DNA of 64,000 nucleotides from Euborellia annulipes (GCA_023213315.1 JAKCPI010011604.1:47015-111014), one strand, 5' to 3'. Shown: positions 34,180 to 44,967, numbered from the stretch's first letter. Notes: generated by a model not told the origin, from the sequence alone. Made by a program: numbers and translations.

Positions 34180-35653
34180 GGTAAAATTTCAAAGATTAAT
34201 TAATAAATTAAATTAATTTAATTTTCGCATTGTTTAACAATGAAAAACAATAATAATGAAAAATAATAATAAAATAAGTGATTGTTGTATAGAAACGCTA
34301 AATGAAATAAGAAAAAAAATTATTATTTAGCCTAATCAATGATAAAAATTATTTTTTAAGCAGATAATCTAAATTATTTTTCAATTAGAATATGAAATTG
34401 CAAATTTAAAAATTAACAACATAAGTAAAAAGTTTATTTGAAATTAATTACAGAATTTTCTCATTTATTTCAATTGTTATTATTTTAATTCAATTGTTAA
34501 ATTTATAATTTAATATTCGTTGTCATTCTAATTTAAAGAAATAATCATAATTAATTTTAATAAAATTTTTGTGAATTTTAATAATGAATATCATTTTCTT
34601 GAATAAATATTGTTGTATAATTGCATTTAATTAATCTGAATTTAAAAATAAAAAAATTAAATTATTAAATTGGATTTCAAAAAATATAAAAAAAAGGTCC
34701 AAGAATTTCTAAGATTAAATAATAAATATAATTTTGACAATGAAAAATAATATTAAAATAAGTTGATTGTTGAATAGAAACGATAAGTACAATAAGAAAA
34801 AAATTATTATTTAGCCTAATAAAGGATAAAGATTATTTTTAAATTTAAAATAAGAAATTTAAAAATTTAAAATAACCAACATAAGTAAAAAGTAAATTTT
34901 AATTAATTGTTAAAGAGAACAAATGATTTTCTAATTTATTTCAATTGTTATTATTTTAATTCAATTGTTAAATTTATATATTTATATATTCGTTGTCATT
35001 CTAATTTAAAGAAATCATCATACCGGTAATTAATTTTAATAATGTGATTTTTAATAATGAATATCATTTTCTTGAATAAATATTGTTGTATAATTGCATT
35101 TAATTAATCTGAATTTAAAAAATCAAACAAAATTTAATTACTAAATTGGATTTCAAAAAATATAAAAAAAGGCCCATGAATTTCAAAGATTAAATAATAA
35201 ATATGATTTTGACAATGAAAAATAATATTAAAAAAGTTGATTGTTGAATAGAAACGATAAGTACAATAAGAAAAAAATATTATTTAGCCTAAAGAAGGAT
35301 AAAAACTATTTTTAAATTTAGAATAAGAAATTTAAAAATTTAAAATATCCAACATAAGTAAAAAGTAAATTTTACTTGATTGTTGTAGAGAACAAATGAT
35401 TTTCTCATTTAATTCAATTGTTATTATTTTAATTTAATTGTTAAATTTATAATTTAATATTCATTGTCATTCTAATTTAAAGAAATAATCATAATTAATT
35501 TTAATAATGTGATTTTTAATAATGAATATCATTTTCTTGAATAAATATTGTTGTATAATTGCATTTAATTAATCTGAATTTAAAAATAAAAAACAAATAA
35601 TATTATTAAATATAATTGGAATTGAATTTTAATTTCAAAGAATATAAAAAAAG
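34180..35653. repeat. Three AT-rich tandem units of about 475-516 bp
   Basis: Units start at about 34180, 34696 and 35171, and the array ends at 35653. Shared landmarks in the same order: AGATTAAATAATAAATA, GATTGTTGAATAGAAACGAT, TTATTATTTAGCCTAA, AATATTGTTGTATAATTGCA. Unit 1 is the most divergent. No coding frame. Confidence 0.8.
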
Positions 35654-35900
35654 GCCCATTGCGACTTTCTCGAATTCTCTTTTCCTAGAGATTAGCTTAC
35701 AAACTATTCACTTGTCGTAAAAATATATAAGAATAAATTCTGTTTAAAATAATATAATTTATCAATATATGACAAAAACATTTAAAAAAATAAAAAATAA
35801 AGTGTAGTGAGAATTTTTAAAGCAAAAGCGGCCGGCGGGAAGTATTAATGTATGAGAGAGAGAAAAGAATAATAAATAAATGCAATAAAATAATAATAAC

Positions 35901-36114
35901 CTGCAACAAAGCAGAACTCCAGATTGGCGTTGAAGTGTTCAGCAGCAGCAGCAGCAGCAGCAGTGGTGTGTTGATGGGTGATGGTGTTGGTGTTGGGGGT
36001 GGCAGTGGCAGTGGTCGTCCATGGCGACGCCCCAGCCCCAAGTAAGTTGGCTGCTCCGTGTGACCCCGTCGCTTGGTTCACCAGAGACTCACAGCCAGAC
36101 AAGTAGAACAACAT
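35901..36114 (-). CDS. Candidate first coding exon, minus strand (tentative)
   Basis: On the minus strand an ATG at 36114 opens a 71-codon frame: a short hydrophobic start (MLFYLSGCESL), Ser/Thr/Pro/Asn-rich sequence, an alanine run from the CAG/CTG repeat, then FNANLEFCFVA. It stops being constrained at TTGCAG|GTTATT, a plausible 5' splice site. GC content is far above the surroundings and the sequence is not repeated in the window. The plus strand has equally good donors here, so strand and coding status are open. No family recognised. Confidence 0.3.
35941..35964. repeat. (CAG)n trinucleotide repeat
   Basis: Eight or so CAG units within a GC-rich patch. They read as Ser or Gln on the plus strand and Ala on the minus strand. 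Confidence 0.9.
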
Positions 36115-36492
36115 CCCGAGACACAACAATAACACCCTACACTTAACAATTGCTGCACTAACATTATTAACACCCACATCAAACAATAAACAACACACTC
36201 ACTGCACAAAATTCAAATATTCACAAAATCCACTTGTTTTAATGAGAGAGAGAGAGTTATAATTAAAAAAAAAACACACAAAAAATGTCAATCCTCTCTG
36301 TATGGGGGTGGCTGATCAACTAAAGTTGAAACGGCGGGAGAGCCAAGAGACGTTCGGTTGTGTTCGGCTATGATCGGCTACGATCGTGTCAACTCGGGAG
36401 GAGTGGTTTTGGTAAAGGAAGGAACAGAACAACTCCCATCAAGCAGGGAGCCCCCCTCCACCCCCATCGGTGGGAGGAATCCTAGGTGAGTG
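36015..36492 (+). other. Candidate 5' exon region, plus strand (tentative)
   Basis: Two consensus donor sites on the plus strand: CCCCAA|GTAAGT at 36042 and CCTAG|GTGAGT near 36486. The GC-rich sequence between and around them resembles alternative untranslated first exons. CCATGG at 36020 starts a seven-codon frame into the first donor. No promoter element is decisive. Confidence 0.3.
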
Positions 36493-36686
36493 GCGCCAAA
36501 CGAAAAATAAATAAATAAAATATTCTGAAATAAAATCGACACTTTGCAAAAATATTAACATTTTTTTTATTTATTCAGACACTTACTTCTCTTAAAAAAT
36601 ATTTTCTAAAATTTTATCATTCTTTTTTTTTTTTCATTCATAATATTGAAAACAACTCTTCTCTCGTATTCCATTTATAATTAAAA

Positions 36687-36900
36687 CTAGCCGCGCCGCC
36701 CGCCTTGGGTGGGCTTCGCTCCTTGCCAGGGGGATTCGCCTCCTGGACCCGGGCCCGCCTGAGGCGGACCCTCGCCTTTTCTTAATTATGAGAAGCCGTG
36801 CCATCCGCCTTGGTCGGGTTTCATGTCTTGCCAGGTGGAGTTTGCCCCCCTGGACCCCCTTTCAGCTGGCTCGGGGTGCCTTTTATTAAAAAAATTATGA
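36687..36900 (-). mobile_element. Two Helitron-like 3' ends in tandem
   Basis: On the minus strand the outer copy ends GGCGGGCGGCGCGGCTAG at 36687, followed by T, with an imperfect hairpin (GCCCGCC/GGTGGGC) just before it. A second, diverged 3' end begins at 36786 (GCCGTGCCATCCGCC on the plus strand). No 5' head nearby. Confidence 0.55.
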
Positions 36901-36927
36901 AATTGAGATGATGGTTGAACTATTAAC

Positions 36928-37189
36928 CAAGGGCGGATCCAGAGGTGTTTCTCAGGGGGTAATCTGGTGTGATTCGTCGCACAGCACACAATTTTTTCTT
37001 AGTTTCGGTAATTTAAATGCGCATTCTGTACTTGTTTGCCAGAATATAAATACAAATCAAATTTTTAAGTATTAATTTTTAAAATTTTACATTAAAAATA
37101 ATTTTTTCTCAAAAAAAAGTATTTTTTTCAAATCTCGGAGGGGGTAATTACCCCTTTACCCCCCCCCCCCCCCCTTGTATCCGCCCTTG
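36928..37189. mobile_element. hAT element carrying part of the A hairpin
   Basis: Termini CAAGGGCGGATCCAGAGG and TTGTATCCGCCCTTG; perfect 8-bp duplication CTATTAAC (36920-36927, 37190-37197). Directly after GTTTCTCAGGGGG comes AATCTGGTGTGATTCGTCGC and more of the A central hairpin. The 55062 copy has the same arrangement. Confidence 0.85.
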
Positions 37190-37270
37190 CTATTAACATA
37201 TATGAGTAGGATGGCAGCCAGGAAAGAAATCAGACAAAAATTTAATCAATCTAATTTTATTTCGATTGTC

Positions 37271-37303
37271 GACGTTTCGGACGCAAATCGTGCCCTTCCT
37301 CAG
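37271..37303 (-). ncRNA. Hammerhead-like motif
   Basis: CTGAGGA, one A, helix II GGGCAC/GCGTCC (one mismatch, one wobble) around ATTTG-type loop, GAAACGTC. Helix I flank GACAATCG is available on the 3' side. Confidence 0.5.
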
Positions 37304-37356
37304 TGTTTTTATATTGTTAATAAACAAAATACGCCCAGCTGTATTTTATGAACTAT

Positions 37357-37404
37357 CGATTGTCATGAGGAAGGGCGCGATTTGCGTCCGAAAAGTCGGC
37401 AATC
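37357..37404 (+). ncRNA. Hammerhead-like motif, mutated core
   Basis: Helix I of about 8 bp (CGATTGTC with GGCAATCG), helix II GGGCGC/GCGTCC, but the first core base is A and the 3' core reads GAAAAGTC. Structure kept, catalysis doubtful. Confidence 0.45.
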
Positions 37405-37470
37405 GAAATAAAATTAGATAAAGATTGATTAAATTTTTGTCTGATTTCTTTCCTGACTCCTATCCTACGC

Positions 37471-38002
37471 ATAACTGAAAATTATTATTACAACGTTTTC
37501 CAATCCAGTGCCTGCATGAGGATTTGTTTATTGTTGAAAGAGGTAAGAAAAGAAGGAAATGCAGCCAGTGTATTTTCTTTATTGATTATCAGCCCACGGC
37601 TAACGTTTCGATCCCAGGGTTTGGGCCAAAAAATATACAAATCAATGAAAATCGACAATTTATAGGTTTTTTTGTATATGTCTACAAATCACAATTATAA
37701 TAGTTGTTAAATGATTTATGTAAAAAAACGGAATACCTGGGACTGTGTCAAAAAAGGCATATATACTTTCCCCGAACGGGAGGGCCTCATGCGAAATAAT
37801 AGAAACTGCTATTATCGTCAAAAGTATAAAGGTCCTTCTCGTTGTATGTGAGAGGTACGCGTCGGCTTTCGAAATTGGATTAAGCCTTTCTTTGACATCA
37901 AAAAATTTGATTTGATTTAATATGATATAAAAATAAATTATTTATTTCTTGATTCTTTTAATAAAAAATTTTTGTTTTTTTGTGATTTGTTTGTAAATAT
38001 TT
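37471..38002. other. Mixed old fragments and unassigned DNA
   Basis: Helitron-like scrap at 37480-37530 (CCAATCCAGTGCCTGC). Degenerate hammerhead element at 37555-37625 (complement of CCTGGGATCGAAACGTTAG). The rest is not recognised. Confidence 0.35.
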
Positions 38003-38030
38003 GTCATGATGAAGGCCGAAACGTCGACAA
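38001..38030 (+). ncRNA. Minimal hammerhead-like motif
   Basis: Helix I TTGTC/GACAA, core ATGATGA (first C replaced), AGGCC in place of helix II, GAAACGTC. Same compact form as 15979-15999. Confidence 0.4.
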
Positions 38031-38059
38031 TTGTATTAAATAAAGGGAAATAAATCAGG

Positions 38060-38489
38060 AATGACTTCCCTTAAACTTTCTCGTATATTCCTTTGGCTCT
38101 GTGTGTCTTTTCATTCAGGTGGTAAGCCCTAAGATGATGATATATTGGGCAGTTCTTCAGGAAGTGTTCCAGGTTTTTTCTCTCATGTAGATTACATATG
38201 GAGCATTCGTTTTCGGCATCGAGCACATGTTTCATACACTGACGATTGCTTAAAAACGCAAGCAGCAAGATCGATGAAATTTGGTATATAAGTACTCCTT
38301 ACATTAAAATTGTAGATTTCTAACAACTTAAATATAAAATTTCAACCGCCTAGCTCAATTCCTTCATGCTTAAAATTGAACACACACCACACCCAGAGAC
38401 AGACCATGTCGCGAAAAACACTTTTTTGGATTCAGGAGACCTCAAAACGTGAAGATCCATCAAAATCTCGACATCGAATTTTTGACATG
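38060..38489. mobile_element. Chimera of family C and family A right arm
   Basis: Positions 38060-38110 (GACTTCCCTTAAACTTTCTC) and 38240-38315 (GATCGATGAAATTTGGTATA) are C-like. From 38320 the sequence switches to an A right arm (CTTAAATATAAAATTTCAAC) and runs to GAATTTTTGACATGAAT. Confidence 0.6.
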
Positions 38490-38504
38490 AATGAACTAAT
38501 CTTT

Positions 38505-38841
38505 ACAAGATGTGGATTTTATAGCTGGGTAATCGTTAATTGATAAATAAAAGAATAGCAGCTAAAATTATTTCATTTAATGGCCCGCTAGGCTGACGTT
38601 TCGGTCTTGGTCAAAACCATCCTCAGAGCTTGGAGGCTATCAATATAGGCATATAATCAATAACTCAATCATATATTTCATGAACATTCGGTTACAGATA
38701 TTTAAAGAAAAAAATGAGCATGTACAATGATTGAATTAAAATTTAAAAAATACAAAAATTAACAAAATAAGCCAATTAGTTGAGTACAGTACGCAGTACA
38801 AATGGCTGTATATATGAAATAATTATATTCTTTTATTTATC
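38505..38841 (-). mobile_element. Penelope-type insertion with 15-bp duplication
   Basis: AATGAACTAATCTTT occurs on both sides (38490-38504 and 38842-38856). Subterminal inverted repeats (GATAAATAAAAGAAT and complement). A minus-strand hammerhead core lies at 38626-38595. It inserted at the end of the A arm. Confidence 0.65.
38595..38629 (-). ncRNA. Hammerhead-like motif
   Basis: Helix I GCT/AGC, core CTGAGGA, one T, helix II GGT/ACC with a long loop, GAAACGTC. Lies inside the 337-bp insertion with its own target duplication. Confidence 0.5.
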
Positions 38842-38856
38842 AATGAACTAATCTTT

Positions 38857-39341
38857 CTAAAAATATATTTAGATTTAATGTAACTTTATGGTCAAATAGA
38901 TATGCATTGCAAAAAAGGGAAATTTTTCGATAATTTTTTGCCTAAAAATGAAGTTTTTGAAAAAAATTTGATTCTAGAGTTTATTAATTGGAATTTTTTT
39001 ATATAGTCAATTAGAGTTTCTATTTCTGCACAAATTGACATCCCATTTAGTCTGATCTGATTAGCCGTTTGGAATCTACAGTGGTATAAACTTTCAAATT
39101 AGAATTTTCTGCCGCGCGGTAAAATGAAATGATAGGAAAAAAAATAAATGGTGAAATTTTAAGCTGAAGAATCATTCTTTCTAACCGTATATTCATCATA
39201 ATTATACCTCTGAAGACAGAGGAGTTATTCAAGCCGCTAACGTTTTCGTCACGTCAAAAAATATAGGGTAAGGGAAAGTAATAAACATTTTCGATAAACT
39301 GGGAGTTAGAAGAATTTTATTGATAAGAGTGAATTTGAATT
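38857..39341. other. Unassigned AT-rich DNA
   Basis: GGTAAGGGAAAGTA at 39267 is a worn A-type terminus. Nothing else recognised. Confidence 0.35.
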
Positions 39342-40830
39342 TTACTTTCTCTTAACGTATATATGGACCCTGTTACGCATTAGTGTGTCAAGCGCCATCT
39401 ACAGAGTTTTGAGAAAATTAACATTAAAGTTTTTTGTTTTCATTGGATTACACAGGGCAACAAAAAGGAACTTTTTTTTTGTTGACTGAGAATTTGAAGC
39501 TATTTCTGGGTATTTGGATAGCGCTGATTCCAAAAATGCCATCAGTTTTGCCCCATCACGTCAGATTTTAGAGCTATAGAGAAAATAAAATTTCACTAGA
39601 AAATGTGCTCTAAAGAGGCTCTAATTTTATATTACCTAGATTTTTTTAAGACAACACCCTTTAAAAATATGCAGATAGCTATAATACATATAAATTTTAA
39701 GTTTCATCCCAATCGGAGGTCATTTAGACGTGCCGCAAACGGCTTAAAGTTTAGAAAAATCGAAATTTTCAAGATTTTTTTTGCTTTGGTCACCCCTAAT
39801 ACAATTTTAGATATCCCTGAATGCAAAAAACATATATTTATGATATTCTATAGTTCTTTGGCTTTCTAAAAATCATTCATTCGTAAAAATCTGTTAATTA
39901 TTAACGAAATTATTAATAAAAGTTTCATCAAAGAAAAAACACAAGTACACTCACTGGTCGAAAAAAATGGACTTCAATTGAATTAAAAAGCGAACCCTAT
40001 CCACGAGAAGCTTATGTATCCTCTCTGAACATCTGGTCACGGGCGCCAACTTTATTAAATATTAATAAAAAAAAAAATATTTCTAGAATCTCCTATCTTT
40101 CTTTATACTTGTAAAAGAAAACGAAGTCTAGTTTTTTTCGACCAGTGAGTGTACTTGTGCTTTTTCTTTGGTGACGTTTTTATTAATAATTTCGTTAATA
40201 ATTAATTGATTTTTACGAATGAATGCTCTTTAGAAAGTCAAAGAACTATAGAATAACGTAAATATATGTTTTTCCATTCAGGGATACCAAAATTGTATTA
40301 GGGGTGACCAAAGAAAAAAAAAACTGAAAAAATTCGATTCTTCTAAACGTTAAGCCGTTTGCGGCACGTCTAAATGACCTCCGATTGGGCTGAAACTTAA
40401 AATTTATATGTATTCTAACTATCTGCATATTTTTAAAGGGTGTCGCCTTAAAAAAATCCATGTAATATAAAATTAGAGCCTCTTTAGAGCACATTTTCTA
40501 GTGAAGTTTTATTTTCTCTATAGCTCTAAAATCCGACGTGATGGGGCAAAACTGATGGCATTTTTGGAATCAGCGCTACCCAAATACCCAGAAATAGCTT
40601 CAAATTCTCAGTCAACAAAATCACTGTTATATATAATAATTTTTCTTGTCAATTGTGCAAGTAACATTAAATATAAATTTTTTTAGGACATATTTCATAA
40701 AAAATACTATTAATTATAGCATTCGAAACAGTATTCCGTGCTTAAATCAATTTTTAATTTTTTTTTTGGCGCTTGACTCACTAATGCATAACAGGGTCCA
40801 TATATAAGTAGACTAATATATAGTGGGAAA
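39342..40830. mobile_element. Family G giant palindrome, about 1.49 kb
   Basis: Left start TTTTACTTTCTCTTAACG, right end a worn complement. The arms pair end to end: GGACCCTGTTACGCATTAGT on the left, its near complement at 40766-40801. Arms of about 620 bp surround an apex (39975-40066) that also occurs at 26986-27046. The A-like terminus suggests shared transposition signals with A. No frame. Confidence 0.75.
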
Positions 40831-41202
40831 GTATTTGTATTTCGGACCGGGGGCTAACCTGTAGAAAAGAATAAATGTGAATTTGTAGCCCCGTCTCTCG
40901 GGCCTTGGAGTTTCCAGGCTATTCGTGTAGAAACGGCAACCCTCCCCGACTTGTTTACTCATAGAGAGAGAGAGCCACGTCAAACCCTCCTTCAAAGATA
41001 CAAAAACGCCCGAAAGCGTCAACAAAAGAAGTATTTTCGCAAAGCAGAAATACATGGACCTGGCTGGGCCTTGTTTAATCTTTCAATCAGATCTGACCGC
41101 TTCTCTTGCATGGAATAAATCAACAAGAATATCTTACATTTTAGCTCTCTCTGGATCCTAACAAAACGATCTAGCTAAACATTAGAAGCTAATAACAACA
41201 AC
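40831..41202. other. GC-richer single-copy patch
   Basis: Positions 40870-41070 are not repeated in the window and are GC-richer than their surroundings. No exon or promoter can be supported. Confidence 0.35.
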
Positions 41203-41262
41203 GCCCTCGGGCCTTGGTGTAGAGGTTAGCGTGCTGGCCTTTTGTACCAAGAGTCGCATTCC
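41203..41262 (+). mobile_element. SINE head fragment
   Basis: GGGCCTTGGTGTAGAGGTTA and the following anticodon-like part only. Confidence 0.6.
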
Positions 41263-41300
41263 GTATTAGAAGACAAAATTTGTTAAATTGTATTGACTAC

Positions 41301-41653
41301 CAAGGGCGCGGATACAAGGGGGGGGGGTAAAGGGGATAATTAATCCCCCCCCCCGAGATTTGAAAAAAATACTTTTTTTTTTATTTATTTTCAATGTAAA
41401 ATTTTAAAAATTAATATTTAAAAATTCGATTTGTATTAAATACAAATCAAATTTTGGATTCCGCGAAAGAGGGAATGTTCCGCGGGCTGCAAATGAAAAG
41501 AATTTTGGTTCCGCGAGTGGCAAAAAATTTCCGTCTCTAAAAAAAAAGGTAAAATTTTTTTACACACGGGGAACAAATTTTGGTTCCGCGAAAGAGGAAA
41601 TATTCCGCGGGCGGCACATGGTTCCCCGAGAAACACCTCTGGATCCGCCCTTG
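41301..41653. mobile_element. hAT G/C-tract element, duplication lost
   Basis: Ends CAAGGGCGCGGATACAAGG and CTCTGGATCCGCCCTTG, same family as 36928 and 55062 but in the opposite orientation. Flanks do not match, so the duplication was lost or one end is rearranged. Interior has repeated TTTTGGTTCCGCGA. Confidence 0.7.
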
Positions 41654-42030
41654 TTGCAAATAGGGACGAGGTCTAAATGGCCTTCGATGCCGAAAAAGAC
41701 GGGAAATGGAATTAAAAAAAAAAAAAAAACAACAACAAAGAGATGATAAAAAAAAAATAATAACTGTGTTGAATAATATTAGTAGAAAATAAAGAGAAGT
41801 GCAGCTAGATTTTTTTTTTTTTTTATCAATGTAACTTTTCGGTTCCGCTAGGTATCATCTTGAGAGTATAGAGGCTAGTGTGTGGGATTTTCTTGGATTC
41901 GATTTTCATGACAATACATGGTTTATTTGTGATACAGAAAGTGCAAAGGGACCTCTTGTCGGCGAAATAAAATGTTGGTTTACCATAATTGGAATTTATT
42001 TTATTTGAAAAAAAAAATGTTTTATTTTTA
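41654..42030. other. Old Penelope-type fragment and unassigned DNA
   Basis: CTTTTCGGTTCCGCTAGG with ATCATCTTGAG at 41837-41863 resembles a decayed hammerhead on the minus strand. Positions 41930-41965 match the complement of 33627-33660. Confidence 0.3.
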
Positions 42031-43790
42031 ATTAATTCGATTTTCTCAATTCGGAGAATTTAATATTTTTATTCCCTTTTAATTGATTCTGAGAAACGGT
42101 GACGTCAGAGTCGATTGTTTGACTCCCTGACGGCTTGACCTTGTCCAGAAAGCAGATGATATAAGGGACTATCTCTCTCTCACTTGCACTCACAGTTTTC
42201 TGTCTCTTTCTACTCGGTGAATAAATCACAAGGAAAGCAAATTAAATAAACCATGTCACTTTTATTTGACCAGTTCTTAATTCCTTCCCTATTTTGAAAA
42301 TGTTTATCAATTCATCATAGTTAGTTCTAATTCCTTGTCTTGTGAATCAAAAAGAGAGGCAAGAGAATCAAGGAGTTATTTTAATTTCAATTTAATTTTA
42401 ATTAAGCTTACTTATCGGAGATTAAATGCAATCAGGGAGCCCACTGTCTTTAATGATCCTAGAATCGACAGAGTCAAATAATTTCTGAATAATGAAAAAA
42501 TATATATATATATATATATGCCTATAAAGAAATTCGTATAGTAAGTAACAAAATTAAAGGCTGCTACATGTGATAATTTCATTGTTTTATTTTATTAATC
42601 AAAGAAGATAAATATTTTTTATTAGAATTTTAAAGCCTAGAAACATAAAAGTTTAATTTTTTTTTAAACAGTGAAATAATCACATGTAAAGAGCAAAGAT
42701 AGTTGATGTGTTTATGAAAATAAACACTTTTGAAAATAATAATATTTAAGTAAATAAATATTTCTATAAGTTTAGTAAAATAGATAGGTGGTTAAATACT
42801 TCAATAAATGAAAGAAAAATAAACTAGTTTTTATTCAATAAATGGAATGAACATGTGAATGGAAGTTCTGATTTATTTGATGACTCCAGGAATATTAATA
42901 GAATAGATTTGACAAGTATATCTATAAAATCCAATCATAAAGAGATTATAATAGCAGGCCCTGTACCGAGCAAAATAGGAATAAAACAATTTCCTAAGAG
43001 ATTTTATCTTAATTATTTACTAACTAGAATAGACACCTAATCAAAAATTAACAGAAAAAGCCTCAATTTTATGCTGAATCAAACACACTTGTTAGATTTT
43101 AGCAGATGAAAAAATGACACACAAAACACTTGCAAATCTGTTTAATTAAACCGAGTTGGAGCACTTATGCATTATTATTTAATTGATATGTAAAAGATTA
43201 TTAATGTTTGATAATCAAATCATTTTTAGAATAAATATTTAAAAAAAAAAACAATTTTTTTTTTTAATAGCTTACTAACCTCACTTGTCATTTTTTCATT
43301 ACATTTAACAATAAAAGTTGATTATTATATTTATTATATACGTAAAAACAAGTGAAAATAATTAAATATTTTTCAAGGAATTAAATAAATTCTACCTTTA
43401 AAAGTTGAATTTGCAGCCAGACAGGCCCAGGACGTCAAATGCAGAAAAATCACTTTGAGTTCACAACACACACATAAAAATAAAACTGTATCAAATTATT
43501 ATATAACTGAATGAATAACACATATAAATAAATACTATTTAAATAATAACGAAAAGTTAAAAAGAACACGGAACCGAGTGACAAATAAAAGCGCGGGATC
43601 GGACCTGTACCGGCGCGAATTGCTCGAGTTGCTAGACGGCCTAGAGAGCGATGCTAGCGCCACAAACACAAACACACACACACACACACACAGCTCTCTC
43701 TCACACACATATGCATCTGTATGCATTCAGCAGGGTTAAAAAAAAATAATTAAACGTGATAACCAAAGGAGTATTTCAAAATTTTAAAAT
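42031..43790. other. Largest stretch without recognised repeats
   Basis: A perfect TGACGTCA lies at 42100-42107, a (TA)n run at 42501-42519, a 61-codon plus-strand frame at 42855-43040 with no recognised domain, and a GC-rich patch at 43590-43660 followed by (CA)n at 43673-43692. May be host intron or intergenic DNA with a regulatory patch; no exon can be fixed. Confidence 0.35.
42100..42107. promoter_or_regulatory. Perfect CRE-like palindrome TGACGTCA
   Basis: Binding-site consensus for bZIP factors of the CREB/ATF type, in apparently single-copy DNA. Same 8-mer at 9248 and 21666. A site this short can arise by chance; no transcript start is visible nearby. Confidence 0.2.
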
Positions 43791-43799
43791 TTTAATGAA

Positions 43800-43960
43800 G
43801 AACGACAATTGAAAATGCTGGAGGTATTTTCAGGCCAAATTTTATTCCATTATTCAGTCGACGTTTCGGGGAACTCAACGCCTCCCTTCATCAGGACTCT
43901 AGACATGTATAAAGGCAAATATACAGCTTAGTTTCGATTACAATAATTCTCACTCACTCT
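43800..43960 (-). mobile_element. Penelope-type fragment, one arm
   Basis: Shares GGAGGTATTTTCAGGCCAA and the hammerhead region with 30406-30722. Only one arm is present. Confidence 0.55.
43860..43897 (-). ncRNA. Hammerhead-like motif
   Basis: CTGATGA, one A, helix II GGGA/TCCC with an extra C, GAAACGTC. Close relative of the 30618 motif. Confidence 0.55.
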
Positions 43961-43970
43961 CTCTTGTCTT

Positions 43971-44500
43971 TTTACTTTCTCTTATCTCGATATATATGTT
44001 AATAAATAGAGAAAGTATTGGATTCATGTCAAAAATTCGATGTCGAGATTTTGATGGATATTCACGTTTTGAGGGGGGTTTTCGCGACATGGTCTGTCTG
44101 TGTGTCTGTGAACAAAATATCTCAAGAACGAAAAGAGCTAGGAGGTTGAAATTTAATATCGTTGGAGCAAATTTTGAGAATCGAAAAAAAAAACTGAAAA
44201 AGTGCATCAGTAAAGTACTAGTACTCTTTGGTCGATTTTAGTTCAAAAGCTTCGTGTCACGTCTCATGGGGGTGCCTAACTTAAATATTCAATTTCAACC
44301 TTCTAGCTCTTTTCGTTCTTGAAATATTTTGTTCACAGACACACAGAGACAGACCATGTCGCGAAAACCACTTTTTTGGATTCAGGGGACCTCAAAACGT
44401 GAAGTTCCGTCAAAACCTCGACATTGAATTTTTGACATGAAACCAATACTTTCTCTCTATATATATATCAACATATATATAGATGTAAGAGAAAGTAAAA
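43971..44500. mobile_element. Family A, both arms, centre deleted
   Basis: Left terminus at 43971, left arm to about 44155, direct switch to the right arm, terminus GTAAGAGAAAGTAAAA at 44500. The central hairpin and inner arms are gone, leaving a compact ~530-bp palindrome. Confidence 0.8.
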
Positions 44501-44504
44501 TTAA

Positions 44505-44660
44505 ATCAAACTCAAAAAATTCAAGAAAATTCAGAATTTTTTCATTGAAAAGAATTGATTTTTTGTTTTGCTTTATAAAAAATTAAAGCCTATTAAAATT
44601 GATTAAATCTCTCAAATGAAAAATAATAAAAATTATTATATAAATAAATTTATTATTTTT
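44505..44660. repeat. Flank shared with 10494-10640
   Basis: Same sequence follows the A terminus at both places, with few differences. Confidence 0.6.
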
Positions 44661-44804
44661 TTTATTAGAAGAGATCTGAAACGAAACTGCGACTACGAGA
44701 ACGATAATTCTTCATTATAGAACCTTACATATATGATATTCTTTAAGATAAAAGGGGTTGTATTTTAAATGGATGATACAAATTGATTGAAAAATGGCGG
44801 CATT

Positions 44805-44967
44805 TAATTAAGAAAGGGCGGGCCCGAGCCAGCTCGAGGGGTGTCCAGGGGGCGGAGGGGCCAGTCATACATTTCATTAGACCCCCTATACTGCCCTATT
44901 AGCCAGGGGGGGGAGAAGAAATCATCCTAAACCCCCCCCCCCATAAAAATCCCTGGCTACGCCTATG
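44805..44967. mobile_element. Helitron GC region fused to hAT-like end
   Basis: GGGCGGGCCCGAGCCAGC and GTCCAGGGGGCGGAG are Helitron-like. The right side ends GGCTACGCCTATG as at 11478. The same junction (GGGGGCGGAG, GGCCAGTCATA) occurs at 11390-11410, so the fusion predates both copies. Confidence 0.5.

Larger units (their letters stand above)
37205..37470. mobile_element. Penelope-type palindrome with two facing hammerhead motifs
   Basis: Arms AGGAAAGAAATCAGACAAAA and complement (37440-37460). Minus-strand motif at 37303-37271, plus-strand motif at 37365-37396. Spacer of about 60 bp. Confidence 0.6.

Noticed and set aside
42855..43040. 61-codon plus-strand frame as a gene
   Set aside because: No recognised domain, no good splice or start context, and frames of this length are expected by chance in nearly 2 kb of unique DNA.
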